From positions 803,718 to 867,717 of the forward strand of contig JAYKAV010002662.1 of assembly GCA_035582835.1 (NCBI GenBank): a stretch of DNA of 64,000 nucleotides, read 5' to 3'. The translations under genes were made by a program, and so were the position numbers. This DNA is from Phoebastria nigripes (taxonomy: Eukaryota > Chordata > Aves > Procellariiformes > Diomedeidae). The notes below the pieces were generated by a model. It saw nothing but the letters and a program-made list of their open reading frames with translations, ran no database searches and was not told the origin of the DNA. This document shows, piece by piece, positions 26,201 to 37,946 of this stretch (its first letter is position 1; every line of letters begins with the position of its first letter).

Positions 26201-28330
26201 GAGTCCTACACTAGATGTTTAGCAGTCTCACAACTTGTAGTGCTTTCAGCTTCCCAACAGTTTCCTTGCCCCTCTTAGATTATCAGGTGGCAAATGTGTT
26301 TCAAAGTTGAGGGCAACAGAGATACAAGTTTTGAAATGGAAAATTTATTTCTTCTGATCTTCAAATGTGCAAACTGTTGACCAGGTGTCTTTGAAAACAG
26401 GATCAGATTGGATTCAAGAAGCCAAAGCTTGTAGAAAGGCTGGTGTGCCCTAGTGGGAGACTTTCCCCAGGAAAAACTTTGAGGTGTAGTCTTGTTAGAT
26501 AAATTTACGTCAATAATTACACATTATCTCCTAAGGCAATACTGAAAAGGGAGAGAAACTCTAGCTATAACGAGCATCTCTGTGTAGATACCACAGGTAA
26601 GCTTGTTCCTCTCCCAACCGCTGCTTTTGAGAAAGCAGAGCTGCAGGTGGATGAGGAGGATGGGAACAGGCTGTCTCTCACCATGCAGTCAAGGAATTCG
26701 GGTTCTCAGAGTTGAAGGTTCTTGCATTTTGTAGTCCTTGCTGTATGTCCATCCTTTTCCTCATGACAGGCGTAGTAGTTTCCGTATAAAAAACAAAGAT
26801 ACCTGCGATATGACAGTGCTCATATTTTTCATAGACATATTTTTGTATGAAAGAAGATCTATTTCCATATATTTTCCATATATATAGATATTTTCAGTTT
26901 GAAAAAGAATTCACACAGCAGAAGAAATTGCTGGCTTTGAACTGCTTGTGCAGATTAACTTAGTAAAAAATTTGAACCAAATACTAACAGTCTTAAGAGT
27001 ACAAAAATTAACTGAATATTCTGTAAAAAAAAAAAAGTATGCTGAAGGTTTCTTGGGATGTTTCTACCTTTTTCTCTTCTTCAAAGACAAGAAATTGGTA
27101 TCAGAACAGAACATGGATTCTGAAGATTATTGTCTTTAAATGGGTTTGATTTTTCTTTCAATAAGCTTTTAGTCTACTTAGGTTGCAAGTCTGGATCCTT
27201 CTTACTATGAAAAATTGAGGTAGGGTGCCTAAATATTTTTTAGATTTTGAAATAGGAGAGGAAGACCTAAATTCCTTAGATCTGGTCCTAGTTGCAAACA
27301 AGCAAAGGTGGAGCTCAAGCAGTTGTGGAAGTAATGTATACATGGGACTGTCTATAACCTAGAAAGTGTGTCCTATAAATTTCAGTCTGGTTAGGTTACT
27401 GTAATGGACACATACTTCACAGGCATTAAGCAGCGGTTGTTTTTTCTTGAAGGTCATTGTTAGATGTGTGCTGAGAGAAAAATGCATTGAGACAAGTGGC
27501 TTGTAAGCAAGGCAGCTTCCATTTTGGTAGCTGAAGAAACTGTTGTTGATGTTAATTGTAAGGAACTAAATCAATTTCAGTGAGCACTCCTAAAAATCCC
27601 CCAATAACTTATACTTTAGCTAAAGACACTTTTATTTAAGTCCAGAATCTCATTTGTCAGTTACTTAATTTAAACAAGAACTTACTAGGCATGATTGGCN
27701 GGTATCTATCAGCTTGAGACGACATCTGAAATCAATTGGTGGTTAATAATCTGTACTTGCTGCCGTAGGGTGTTCAGCGGGTGTCTGACTCAGCTGTTCG
27801 TACCCNCTGTCTGCAACGGGGTAGCCTCAGATCCCTGCAAGCACCTCTACAAAAGGCTATTGAAAAGAACAAAAACATGATAGATACATCCTTACCAGAG
27901 CAACATTGTCTGAACAGATAAAAAGATAGCAAAAGAATGAAGTTAGAGTTCTGTATCGAATTCTTAATTAATTTCATTTCCTCTCCATCTTGAGCTTCTC
28001 CATATTGATACTTTTCTATAAAGCTAGTCCTTTTCCTTCATCAAGAAAAAAACCTCTTTAAGTGAGTGGCAGCAGTGTTTCAGCTCAAAATGGAAGCGTT
28101 CTCTCCCATTTCTGTTATTTCAGGAAGTATCCAGTACCAAAGTCTAAAGTAACATAACTGTATTGCAAATTGGGATGTTAAAGCGGGGAATGACTATGGG
28201 ACTGTCTGCATTGCTTTCAGAAAAATTGTCAACTCGTGTAATTGGTACCATTTTTTAGTAAGGGCAGTGTGCTGTAGAAGAGCCTGGTTTAGGTTCTTTC
28301 CTGCAATTTTAATACCTTGATTGGGAACAG

Positions 28331-28354
28331 AATCCACATGATTTCATGTGGATT
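28331..28354. repeat. Near-perfect 24-bp palindrome in intron 3
   Basis: Arms AATCCACATGA and TCATGTGGATT (11 bp each, perfect complements) are separated by TT. The ATTTCATGT part is repeated directly after it. Confidence 0.9.
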
Positions 28355-28719
28355 TCATGTAATCCTCATGAAAGCTCTTGGTCAGCACCCTCACAAGTGG
28401 TAAAGATGAGAGTGGAGACATGTCCTGGAAGATAAAATTAGTAATGCTGTCTTCCTTCAGGATTGATTTCTCCACTTCAGCATCTTTCACGGCAAACAGA
28501 AATAATGATTTGTGTAAATGTCCATCAGTGTGATATGGCTGGAAATGGCATTGACTGTGAATAGGGTAACAACAGCATCCAAAACTGAGGCATTAGGAAG
28601 AGGGTCACTGGAAAAGATACTGTATCAAATGTCCCATTTTTTTACTGTTGTTTTTTAGCTAGTGGTGGTGTTTTACCATTTTCATTTCCAATGCTTTGGA
28701 GATCATTCTAAACAAGTCT

Positions 28720-28753
28720 CTCTTTTTTTTTTTTTTTTTTAAAAAAAAAAGAG
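28720..28753. repeat. CTC-T18-A10-GAG inverted homopolymer
   Basis: A run of 18 T is followed directly by 10 A and bounded by CTC and GAG, so 13-bp arms can pair around a T8 loop. It lies about 200 bp before exon 4. Confidence 0.85.
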
Positions 28754-28947
28754 TCTGTATAGATATTGCATGAGCCATTCATTTCCATACATGTACTTGC
28801 AATGAGCCCAGAAAAACATTCAACTTCGAGTCATGTATTGCATTCCCAGTAACTACTAGAATAGTAATGTTGGCAGAGGAGTGCCCCTTCAATAGAGGTT
28901 TTACTTTTTTTGTTGTTGTTGTCTTCCTCTTTTCTTTTTGTTTTTAG

Positions 28948-29049
28948 CCACCAGCTAAATACCTCCTGCCAGAACTGACAGCATCAGACTATGGGAAGAA
29001 GTGTGTGGTCATTGATTTAGATGAAACTTTAGTGCACAGTTCATTTAAG
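28948..29049 (+). CDS. CTDSPL: CTDSPL coding exon 4 (catalytic DxDxT exon)
   Basis: The exon has 34 codons, phase 0 at both ends, an acceptor TTTTTAG|CCA and a consensus donor AAG|GTAAGT. It opens the FCP1-like HAD domain: [10 protein letters not shown] leads to [19 protein letters not shown]. The DLDET motif carries the two catalytic aspartates (about D112 and D114 in human numbering). In this superfamily the first Asp forms the phospho-aspartyl intermediate and the second acts as general acid/base, with Mg2+ bound by the same loop. Both are intact, so the encoded enzyme should be active. Human has VTVLD where this copy has LTASD, just before the core. Confidence 0.97.
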
Positions 29050-32000
29050 GTAAGTAAATTCAAAAGCGATTTCTCACAACTTCAATCTGTCAGTGAATGC
29101 TGTAGGAACTGTTAAGCCTCTTAACACATGAACTAGTCTTACAGGCTCTCCCAGGATGGTTGTTCTCATTGTTACTCCTATGATTATTCATCCTAATTTA
29201 GCTGTAAGGGGAGTAGCACAGACAGTGCTATTTTTTTGATTCTGAGAAAGTCACACCGACTGCAACAAGGCCTTGAATGGTTATTGACTTTATGGCTTTA
29301 AATGGTAACTATTCCAACAAGGACCTGTATTTTAACAGGTACAAAACTTGTTGCTCTGAAAATATGGTTTTGTTTTTGATGTTTAAATGATGCCATAGTT
29401 AGTCTAGGAGAATGGAAATTCAGCACAGCTTTATGCTAGGTAGATGGACCTTAAACCAGTAGATTTTGGGCACCAGTGACTGCTGTGCTCTGTTGCCGGA
29501 GAAGATTGCTTTCCATGTCAGGCTGCTGTCCCGATCGCAGTAAGTGTTTTTAAGTATTTAGCTTTCACAACAGGAAAGCAAATAGCATTTAGCTGTTGCT
29601 GATGAGTCAGTCGTCTTGTAGAAGCAACTTTTATAACCCTTCAGATTTCAGCATGTGGTGGAAGTAGTGGTATTTTTCTATTGTTTAAATAGGGCTAAAG
29701 TTAGAATAGGAGAATTCAGAAATACAAATAAACTAAATTGGCTCGGAGTACTGGTAGTATTTCTGATCAGCAAATGTCAGACATGATAAAGCATGTGCTA
29801 GTTTTATACTTTGATATTGGAGAATTTTTAAGAATCAATAGTATGTTTCCTTATTAGTAGCAAGCTGGAGTTACCACCAACTTTATAGTCTTCGAGTTTT
29901 GGTTGCACTCCATTTTTCACTGCTAGCATGAACTCAACATTTTAATCCTGCAATATTTAGTTGCCAGCATTTAAATATGCAAACCATAATTCATGTTGTG
30001 GTTAGAATTTGGCAACAGCCTGTCATTGTTGACTTAAAGAAGAACTTATATGGAGATACTAGAACAAATATTCCTGTGCCTCAAACTGAAACTAAGATTC
30101 TTCTCTGTCTTTACTGTGCCTAATAGCATATAACAATTTGTGGTGGCATACAGGAACCTCTTAACCTCAGTGCCAGATCCTTGTCTTCTACACCCAGACT
30201 GAACTTGCACTGGAGAATTTTTCAGGGAGATTAGAAACACAGCTGGATTGGGAAGGGAGGGACCATGCCTTCCTAATTAAACAAGAGTCAAAAATAGGAA
30301 GGGAAAGCTGAATTTAAAAGTCTAAATTTACATAAAAATAATGAAGTTTTAGGCTTAGTGTTATCTGAAATGTAAAAATAAGTTTGTTTTCTGAATGCTG
30401 TGGGTAACTTTGTACTGTGATTTTTCTGGTTTTTGAAATAAAATGAGATTCAATTTAGGTGGTTATTATTTTTTTTAAACCATTTTAAAGAAATACATGT
30501 TTAGTAGTTGACATAGTGTAAATCCTTTCTTGTAGGACTGAGGTTTGCCTTTATTGCTGAGTGCTTTCTTAGTGGGCTCATTTTAATCATCCNGTTTATT
30601 CAAATGATATTTAATGGGTTTTTAAATTTAAATAGATATTTAAGAAAAATCAAAAGATTATTCTACTTAGTCTTGAATACTGAATAATGTTTTGTGTTAG
30701 GAAAAGAAAACTGGTCCTTTTTTGTGTGAAGTAAATAGTGTTAGGCAAATGTTGGCATTTCTGCAGTATTAGTCTTACAGCTACGATGGCATTATCTTAA
30801 TGTGAAGCCCTGCAATGGGACTATGTAAGAGAAAACCAGGTGCTGGAGGCAGTGGCTTTAGTTATTTAGTGGCTGGCACTGTCCAGTGGTGCTGTTTGGA
30901 TTTTGTTTCATAAAGGGAGATACTTCAGCTGAAGTAAGGCCGTTGCGGTCATCAAAAATAACGATGGGTTTCCAGAACAGCAGGGGATTTAACACCTATA
31001 TGCACACTGCTCTGCCTGAATAATCAAGTTACTTTTGCAGTTTCTTTTAGTTGTATTTTTTTTTTCACTAAAACATGTCTGCTCTACCTAGGCAGGTCCC
31101 CACTTAAAAGCTGTAAAAGCATACGTAAATTTGTGATTTTTAGTACAAAAGGCTTTATTTAAAACACATGATATTTTAGAATTCATAATTCTGTTCTGAA
31201 ATAGGCTTCATATTTCAAATGCAGATAATTTTTTTTTTTTAACACAACCAGAGAGGCAGAGTATTTAAAGTGCTCTTTTATGAAAGCAGCAACATCTGAA
31301 GGAGGGTAATTCTTGTCTTTTTATGCCCCTGCATATTTGTGAAGCTTTAAGGAGGTACTAGTCTTTCATGTTAAGTGCATATTAAAGGAATAAAGTTTGG
31401 GGTGCTTTGGCAAGAGTAAAAAAGGAATAGATAGACATTATAGTTATCATTCCCATCATAAAACAATAATAGAAGCAAAAATCATAAATTATTAAATCAA
31501 GGAGATGTAAACATGGTTTTGTATAAAATGAATTAAACCACATGCAAGTCTGGAATGTGGTCATATTCAAAACTGGCTGTGAAACACTTTTAGAACATTT
31601 AAAACTCTGAAGCTTTTTATTAAATAGAAACAGTTCTAAGTGAAGTAAAGATTTTCAATGGAAATACATTGTCTTCTTTCACGCTCTGTCTCTGAGGTTC
31701 CCACTCGAGGCATGTACGTGCTTCACGAGTGCAACCCCAGAAGCCTTTATCCAGCAAACTGTTGCAGACTTTTCTCCTGTCTTCCCATCGTGATGAAGAA
31801 CAGAACCCCGGTCCATACTCTCTTCCTTATTGCTTGTGCCAAAAGAAAGCTACGTAGTACCTAAAGTATAAGTGGGGGAAGCAAATATGTAGTTAAGAGT
31901 AGTTTGGTTAGTGTTACAAAGTCTAAGGGTGAGTTTTATTTGTTAGCAAAAATTAGGTTGTCTAAACAGAATGTGGTTTTCTCTGACATCTGGTTCCTGT

Positions 32001-34081
32001 TGCTCCTGTTAAGAAAGTTTAGTAATAGCTGTATTTTTATCAGTGGGCTTCAAAACCTTTGCAACTTGCAGTGACCTACTCTTTTTCTGCTGGTACAGAA
32101 TATTTATCTTGCTTAAGGGCGTCATGCATATATAAGTTCTTCAAGTGTGTGCAAGTCTTTTCAAAGTATGCACAGAGCTGGCATCTACTTGAAAACTTTG
32201 GTGGCTGAGTCGTATTGACATTTCATTTGGGTTTCTTTTAAGGTAAAGCTTCAGAACATTTTTGTGTGCCTGTTCTCTGGCTATTAGACTGCTGCAGAGT
32301 ATCTTTTCTTTTTATAAGGGCTTCATGCAGGTAGCAGATGAGAGCCTCCCCTCTGTTGCAGAAAGAGGGGTATATCTTGGAAATTGCTTGATGGCAGCTA
32401 AAGAAAAATCTAGATTGTATCTGCGGGTATTTGAGGAATTCTTCAGATCATACTAGCGCAGCGGTCATCAACAGAATGGAGTTTTCCAGCATCAGCTGCT
32501 CTTGGAGGTTTGGTTGCCAATACTGGGTGGTCAGGACGAGTAGATTCAGTGTAGCTTCTCATTTGCCCTCTGACGCAGCACTTGCAGATGTTGCATCGAA
32601 ACATCTTCCTTATCACTTTGCTATTGAGAGAAGGTGTTGCCCTCCCTATAAATTCTTACGGTCGTTTTGCTCTCCTTGCAGGAAGGTCATTTAACAGTGG
32701 AATTAGAATGTCTTTTTTCCAGGGAATGGGATCAAAGTGATGCTATCAGGTTAATACTGCCGGATTCTTTTTTCCTACCATTTTTCACAGAGCACCTGTT
32801 TAGGCTCACCAGTTTTTGATCTGCTTCTCAGTCTCTTTACCTTGGCTGCTTCTCTGCTTTCTTGGCACCCCCTTGCCCCCCTAAATGGGTTTGAAGGCTG
32901 TTTCTAGTCTCTCAGATTCTTCAGGGACGTGCTTTTTGGTGGTACTTAAGATTAGTCTATTGGCTGATGCAGAAAATCAGGTGGGAAAGTCTGTGCAAGT
33001 CTGATAGAGCTGACTGAAGATGTTTTCCAGCCTTAGTAACGCCATACCAGTTACCAGCCAGAGTACTCCCAGCCTTCATTTTAGGCTGTCATCCATGAAG
33101 CATATTGTCTGTTAATCAGTCCTGTTAAAACTATATTTGGCAGCTCTATATCTCAGCCATTTCCAAGCTGCAGATCATGGGGTGAGTTGCAAACTTCAGC
33201 CAGGCATGTTTACATGATTTTTTTTTTTTTTTTTTTTATCACGGACGTAATGCATGAGCCGTACCGAAGGATTCTGCCAAGTTTGACGTCCATTTGAACT
33301 AGTAAACATTCTTAGCTGTGTGTGCCCCAACTACCACTACTATCTAGCCAAGATGAGACTGTGTACTCTTAAACTGTCTACAAGGACGTTTTCCCGCTTT
33401 CCAAAGTAATTTTACTTGACCAACAGTTTTTCACAGTAAGTCTTAAGAAATAAGTTGTATTTAACAGGCTAGAAAAATGGATCCAAGGACTTGGACAGAG
33501 TGTGCCTGCTCTTCCCTTTTGAATTAAAATGCAGTTTTACGTGATTAATTTGATGGGTATAGCATGTTCTTGAGGTATCACATCTTGAGAATCATTTAAC
33601 TATACGACTTAAGTCTTGTTGCAGCTCCTGATTCAAATATAACCATTAGGTGTTACTTTTACCACTGTCTTTATTTTTAATTAATTACTAATTGATGACC
33701 CAGAGTAGAATATGTGAAGCACATAGCTGAATTTCTTTGTCATCATCCACACAGACTTGATGAAAGAGTTATCCAAATAGGTACTCATCCTGGTAAATGC
33801 ACTCAGTGGTAGCAGGGGTTATTCAAGCAGTAAAGCGTATTACATCGTTTGAAGCTTAAAAATACGAGAGAAGAGGGAAGTGCAGTATCTGGTGAATACA
33901 GCTGTGTAAGGCTTCTGACTTCTGTGTGTAAAGGGCGCGCACACAGAGTGGATCTGTATAGTCAATAATGCTTATTAACTTGTTCCTGAGAAGTAAGTAC
34001 TCTTCTCTTTTACGCCTCTGAAATTTTCCCTCTAATGATCTTATTTTTAATGTTGATTTATTTCCTTGTCATTCTTTCTAG
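29050..34081 (+). other. CTDSPL: CTDSPL intron 4
   Basis: A 5.0 kb AT-rich intron with a consensus GTAAGT donor and a TTCTTTCTAG acceptor. Apart from short homopolymers (for example a T-run near 33.22 kb) I see no supported feature. The frames at about 31.66-31.86 and 32.26-32.69 kb are short and match nothing I know. Confidence 0.9.
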
Positions 34082-34138
34082 CCAATTAGCAATGCTGATT
34101 TCATCGTTCCTGTTGAAATTGATGGAACCATACATCAG
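34082..34138 (+). CDS. CTDSPL: CTDSPL coding exon 5
   Basis: Nineteen codons, PISNADFIVPVEIDGTIHQ, match the human protein residue for residue as I recall it. The acceptor is TTCTTTCTAG, the donor CAG|GTAGGT, and both ends are phase 0. It encodes the strand-loop segment after the catalytic DxDxT loop, part of the insertion that helps shape the substrate groove in SCP structures. The exon is too short to appear in gene searches based on length. Confidence 0.97.
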
Positions 34139-35742
34139 GTAGGTGCTGTTGTTCCTTTAGCATTGTTCTAGTAGCGGAACTGTCCTCAGTGTCCCAGAGC
34201 ATTATCTCTCTCCATTTGCTGCTTTACATTCAATAACTTCTCCTTTTGAAAAATACAAAAGCTGCGTGCTCTGGAATGTATCGTCCAGGCAGGCGTCCCT
34301 GTTTGATCAGGTATGTAGTTTCTAACTACTAAGTCTTGATTTTAACTTTTTCAGTTCTCCAGAATAACTCTCTCAAGACTTCAATACTTCACTCTTTGTC
34401 AATTTTAAAACTTTTTCGAACAGGAAATGATCTAAGGACGGGTTTTCAAACATTGCTAGGCCCAGAAAAAACTACTTGAATACTGCATTTCTCATTCCCT
34501 CCACAGACAAACAGGACATAAGTTGGCTTTAATGTCTGTTGATAGTTCATATGGACAAAGCTTTATAAAAGTATTAAGGAAGAACAGACATTTCTTCAGT
34601 TTTTGTGGCAATCTATCTTTAAGTTCTGTCCCCTTTTCTTCCTGTAAGTAATTTAAGTTCCTCTGATGGGACTTTTTATACACTTCAGCATCTTTAAAAG
34701 GTCCAGACAAAATTGCAGAGAGACTAATTTTTATGTCTTATTCTTTAAGAACTTCACTTAAGGCTCTCTGAAATGGTTTTCAGTAAATGCGAAACAGCCA
34801 TAATTTGAAAATCAGTCCCCTTCATGTATCTTAGCTTGATGTCTTTAATCAGTAGTCATTTCTGAAAACGTTGAATGAAATAAATTACAGTGCCGTAAAT
34901 TTTCCTCTTCAGACAGACATGAAAGGTGTTGCTGGAGACGGGTTTTACTGGTTAATGTGAAGTTGAGCCTTTCTGATATATGAATCTTGAAAATTGTTTG
35001 AAACATCCTCTATTGGTTGTTGTAGGTTAAAGATAATGCAGTTACTGAGTTGCAAATCTTCCCTGGATGTGATTCAATGGAGGTTTTAAATACTTTACTT
35101 TTTGAAATGTTGTCTTTTATATGGATTATTTTAATATGTTCGTATTTTGATATTGGAACAATTGATAGATCGTAAAGTTAGTTCATAGTTTTGTTTGATT
35201 TCCTGTTATGAAAACCGTCCATGTAATTGTCACTTTTAAAAATAATTACTAAATATCAGGCAGTGGACTGAAACGTGTTTTAAAGTGATAGTTGCTTTGA
35301 CAGTTTTTACACTGTGCCTGTTTTATGTAGAAAAATTCAGTGTCTAGGGGACTTAAACCTGTAATGTTCACCAGAGCTGAATGCTTAAAATANGTAAGTG
35401 ATGTTTTGGGAGATTTATATTGTGATGTTGTCTGTCCTCATTTGATGTGGGCTTTAATTGTGTTTTGGTGCTGTAACACAGACATTTTCTGTCCTAAAAC
35501 TTTCTAGAATGCTTTTGAAAGGGAATGAAATAGGTTGCCTAACAATTTTGAATGGNTTAGGATTGTGATCACTTAGCTTGTCAAGATTACGTATTTACCT
35601 TTTGAAACAAAACCCAATAAAAGACTATTTGGCCTTTACAGTCCAGCACTTCAAAAGCCTGTTGCTTTTCCATTCCCTGCTGCAAACTTTCAGATTCTTC
35701 ACCAAACATAATGCAGTTAAGCACTCAAGATGACTGCATGTT

Positions 35743-35810
35743 GGGGGGGGGGGGGAACAAAAACAAAACAAACAAACAAAAAACAAACCAAAAAACCAAA
35801 AACATCTGGT
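35743..35810 (+). repeat. G13 run followed by CAAA-rich low-complexity sequence
   Basis: Thirteen G (35743-35755) then AACAAAAACAAAACAAACAA-type sequence to about 35810, in intron 5. It could be the poly-A tail remnant of an old plus-strand retrocopy, but nothing recognisable precedes it. Confidence 0.8.
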
Positions 35811-35889
35811 CAAAGGGAGTAGATTTGTCCATACCCTAAACGTGAACAGGAGGAAGGCTGCTCTTGACAGAGAAGGTCAAGTGTAGTTA

Positions 35890-36028
35890 GTTTCTGACTG
35901 TGCTTTGCTGGAGACTTCCTGCGTAACTTTCAAGGAAATTGCTTAATCCCTCTGTATTTCAAGTTCTTAATCTCTAAAATAGGTAAAAATCTCAGTCGCA
36001 GGTGGGTAGGTGAAGTGAAGTTAATCGT
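35890..36028 (+). repeat. MIR-like tRNA-derived SINE fragment
   Basis: The core of the MIR consensus is visible in order: GCGTAACTTTCAAGG (for TGTGACCTTGGGCAAG), TTGCTTAATCCCTCTGTATT (for TTACTTAACCTCTCTGTGCC), then TTAATCTCTAAAATAGGTAA (for CATCTGTAAAATGGGGATAA). It is diverged, as expected for an element older than the bird-mammal split. Confidence 0.6.
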
Positions 36029-37869
36029 AAGGAATTTGTGATCCTTGAAGTACAGGTAATTTATACTGAACAGGCTGCTGAACAGGCAAAGTCTTGGGTT
36101 CCTGTGTTTGTAATACCTCTGCAGGCAGAGTAATGTATTATCATCCAGCAGTCTTTTTTATTTAACTGTGATAATCTGAAGGGTGAAAGCGGACATTCTT
36201 TCTTAGCCTGATGAGCGTTAACACAGGCTGCAGAGCTTTGACAACTGGTTCTGACTTCCAACCTGTAATTTTTTTATTTGCTTCGAGCATAAACTGAACA
36301 GATACCAACAATTTTTGTTATCCGTCAGAATTTGTCATCTGTATAATGCTTGTCCATTTTCTTAAGTTTAATCATTGGCATTGGAAAATACTTCCACCTG
36401 TTTAAAATATCACNGGATATGTGAAATGTTGTGGAGCCATACTGTCCGTAGTGCGTATCCCTACCTGCTTTACCAGTAAGCCTGGTATCTTACTGAGCAG
36501 GAGATTGTCTGACAGAGTATTGTTGTACTTGAACTCTGCCTTAGACAGAACCCCATGGAAAACAAATGGAGAACACCATTTCAGAAGTGTCCTTCAGAAA
36601 GAAATTTGAAATTTTATGAGATTCTTCAGATCTCATATACCAAAAACACAAGCTGTGGCAAATTCAATTGCTGTACGCTTGAAAGAGTTTTGAGACTGAC
36701 TTATCTAACAAGTTTTGTTCATGGTAAATGTTGTAATTTTTTGTTGTGCAACAGAGGTATTCAAACAAAGCTGTCTTTAGTTTGGGGAGTTTATTTTCCC
36801 TTATGTCATTTATAATCCAAAGGTCAGAGAGACTCTTGTTGTTCCATAGGGAGGACAATTCAAATCATCATCTTAAAGGCTGCGTGGGTAAACCAGCTTC
36901 CCTAGATTTAAAAAAAGGCTTTTCTGAACACCCCTTGTCCCTTTCCCATCTTTCTTTCTCTAGCCTAATTTACCTTGTCTTTAGAAAGGATTTGTCATTT
37001 TATTTTACAAGGAAATAACTCATGTGTGGAGGTACCTCTCTTTCCTTCTGTTACGGGTCTTTGGATGCCTGCAGAGACTGTGCCCGTCTACAGGGCAGCT
37101 AAAGTTACGGGAGGTGAATCCCACGCTTTCTTTGGAAATGATGGCACAGATACAAAAGGGCAGTTCTAATGCAAGCTGACATTCTTCTGGCCAGTTCTCT
37201 CATTTCTCTCTGGTTCTCTGAATAAAAGGAAATTAGAGCTGGTCCCCTGTTCTACCAAATTATAAGTGAGAAACTGTGGGAAGTCCAGTGAAATGTGTTG
37301 CAACTGAGAGTGCTCTTTAGAGGAAGTTTAGTGAGGATGAAAGTAGTGGCTGGAGAAAGATGTTCAACCTGTTTGGTACCCTTGACGTAACTTCTGCAAG
37401 AACACGTCCTCTCTTTTGGAGCGTGCTTCCCATTTAACAAATGCAGAGTGATCACAACCCCCAGATTAGAAACCGTGTGTTAAATATAGCTTTAATCCCC
37501 AATGGATAAAGATTTTTAGGATACGATGGTCCTTTGTCTTTTATCCAAATTGACTTGCAATGCCTTTTTGCCTTGCTAGCTAGCGGTGTCAAAGGGTAAA
37601 GAAGGCAGCCAGGAAGAGTTTGATTTGGTGTTACTTGGAATTTCATTCTTGAATGTAATTTGTTTATTGAGTAAAACTAGGTTTTAAGGGGTTTTTTTAT
37701 ATTCAATTAGCAATTGTTTATTTTTAGTTGCTGAAGCTAAAGAAATACTTGGCATTATACTTTGAATGTAATGTACAAAATGTTTTTTATTGGTGGGGGA
37801 AAACACTGTTCGAATAATAAACTTTCTTTCTATAAAGGACAAAATTTCTTAATTCTCTTACAGAAGGCT

Positions 37870-37946
37870 GTGGCCTGGTTCAAGTAATCCAGGATAGGCT
37901 GTATCCATTCTAGCTGGCCTATTCTTGGTTACTTGCACTGGGAGGC
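37870..37946 (+). ncRNA. MIR26A1: pre-miR-26a hairpin (mir-26a-1 orthologue)
   Basis: The 5' arm holds the entire 22-nt mature miR-26a-5p at 37879-37900 (seed TTCAAGTA, core AATCCAGGATAGGCT). The 3' arm holds the passenger strand at 37918-37939 (CCTATTCTTGG...TTGCACT). The arms pair around a loop of about 17 nt to give a typical 77-nt precursor. The hairpin is in the sense orientation inside a CTDSPL intron, as in human mir-26a-1, so it should be processed from the host pre-mRNA. miR-26 family members sit in introns of all three CTDSP genes in vertebrates and act with them to restrain cell-cycle entry (established in mammals). The loop differs from human as expected for a bird. Confidence 0.98.

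Larger units (their letters stand above)
22085..28947 (+). other. CTDSPL: CTDSPL intron 3
   Basis: This 6.9 kb noncoding intron has a donor AGT|GTATGT and an acceptor TTTTTAG after a TTTTC-rich tract. It holds a C27 run at 22962-22988, a TG/CA-rich simple repeat at about 23.19-23.27 kb, a short near-perfect palindrome at 28331-28354 and a T18/A10 inverted homopolymer at 28723-28750. No exon or RNA gene is recognised. Confidence 0.9.
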
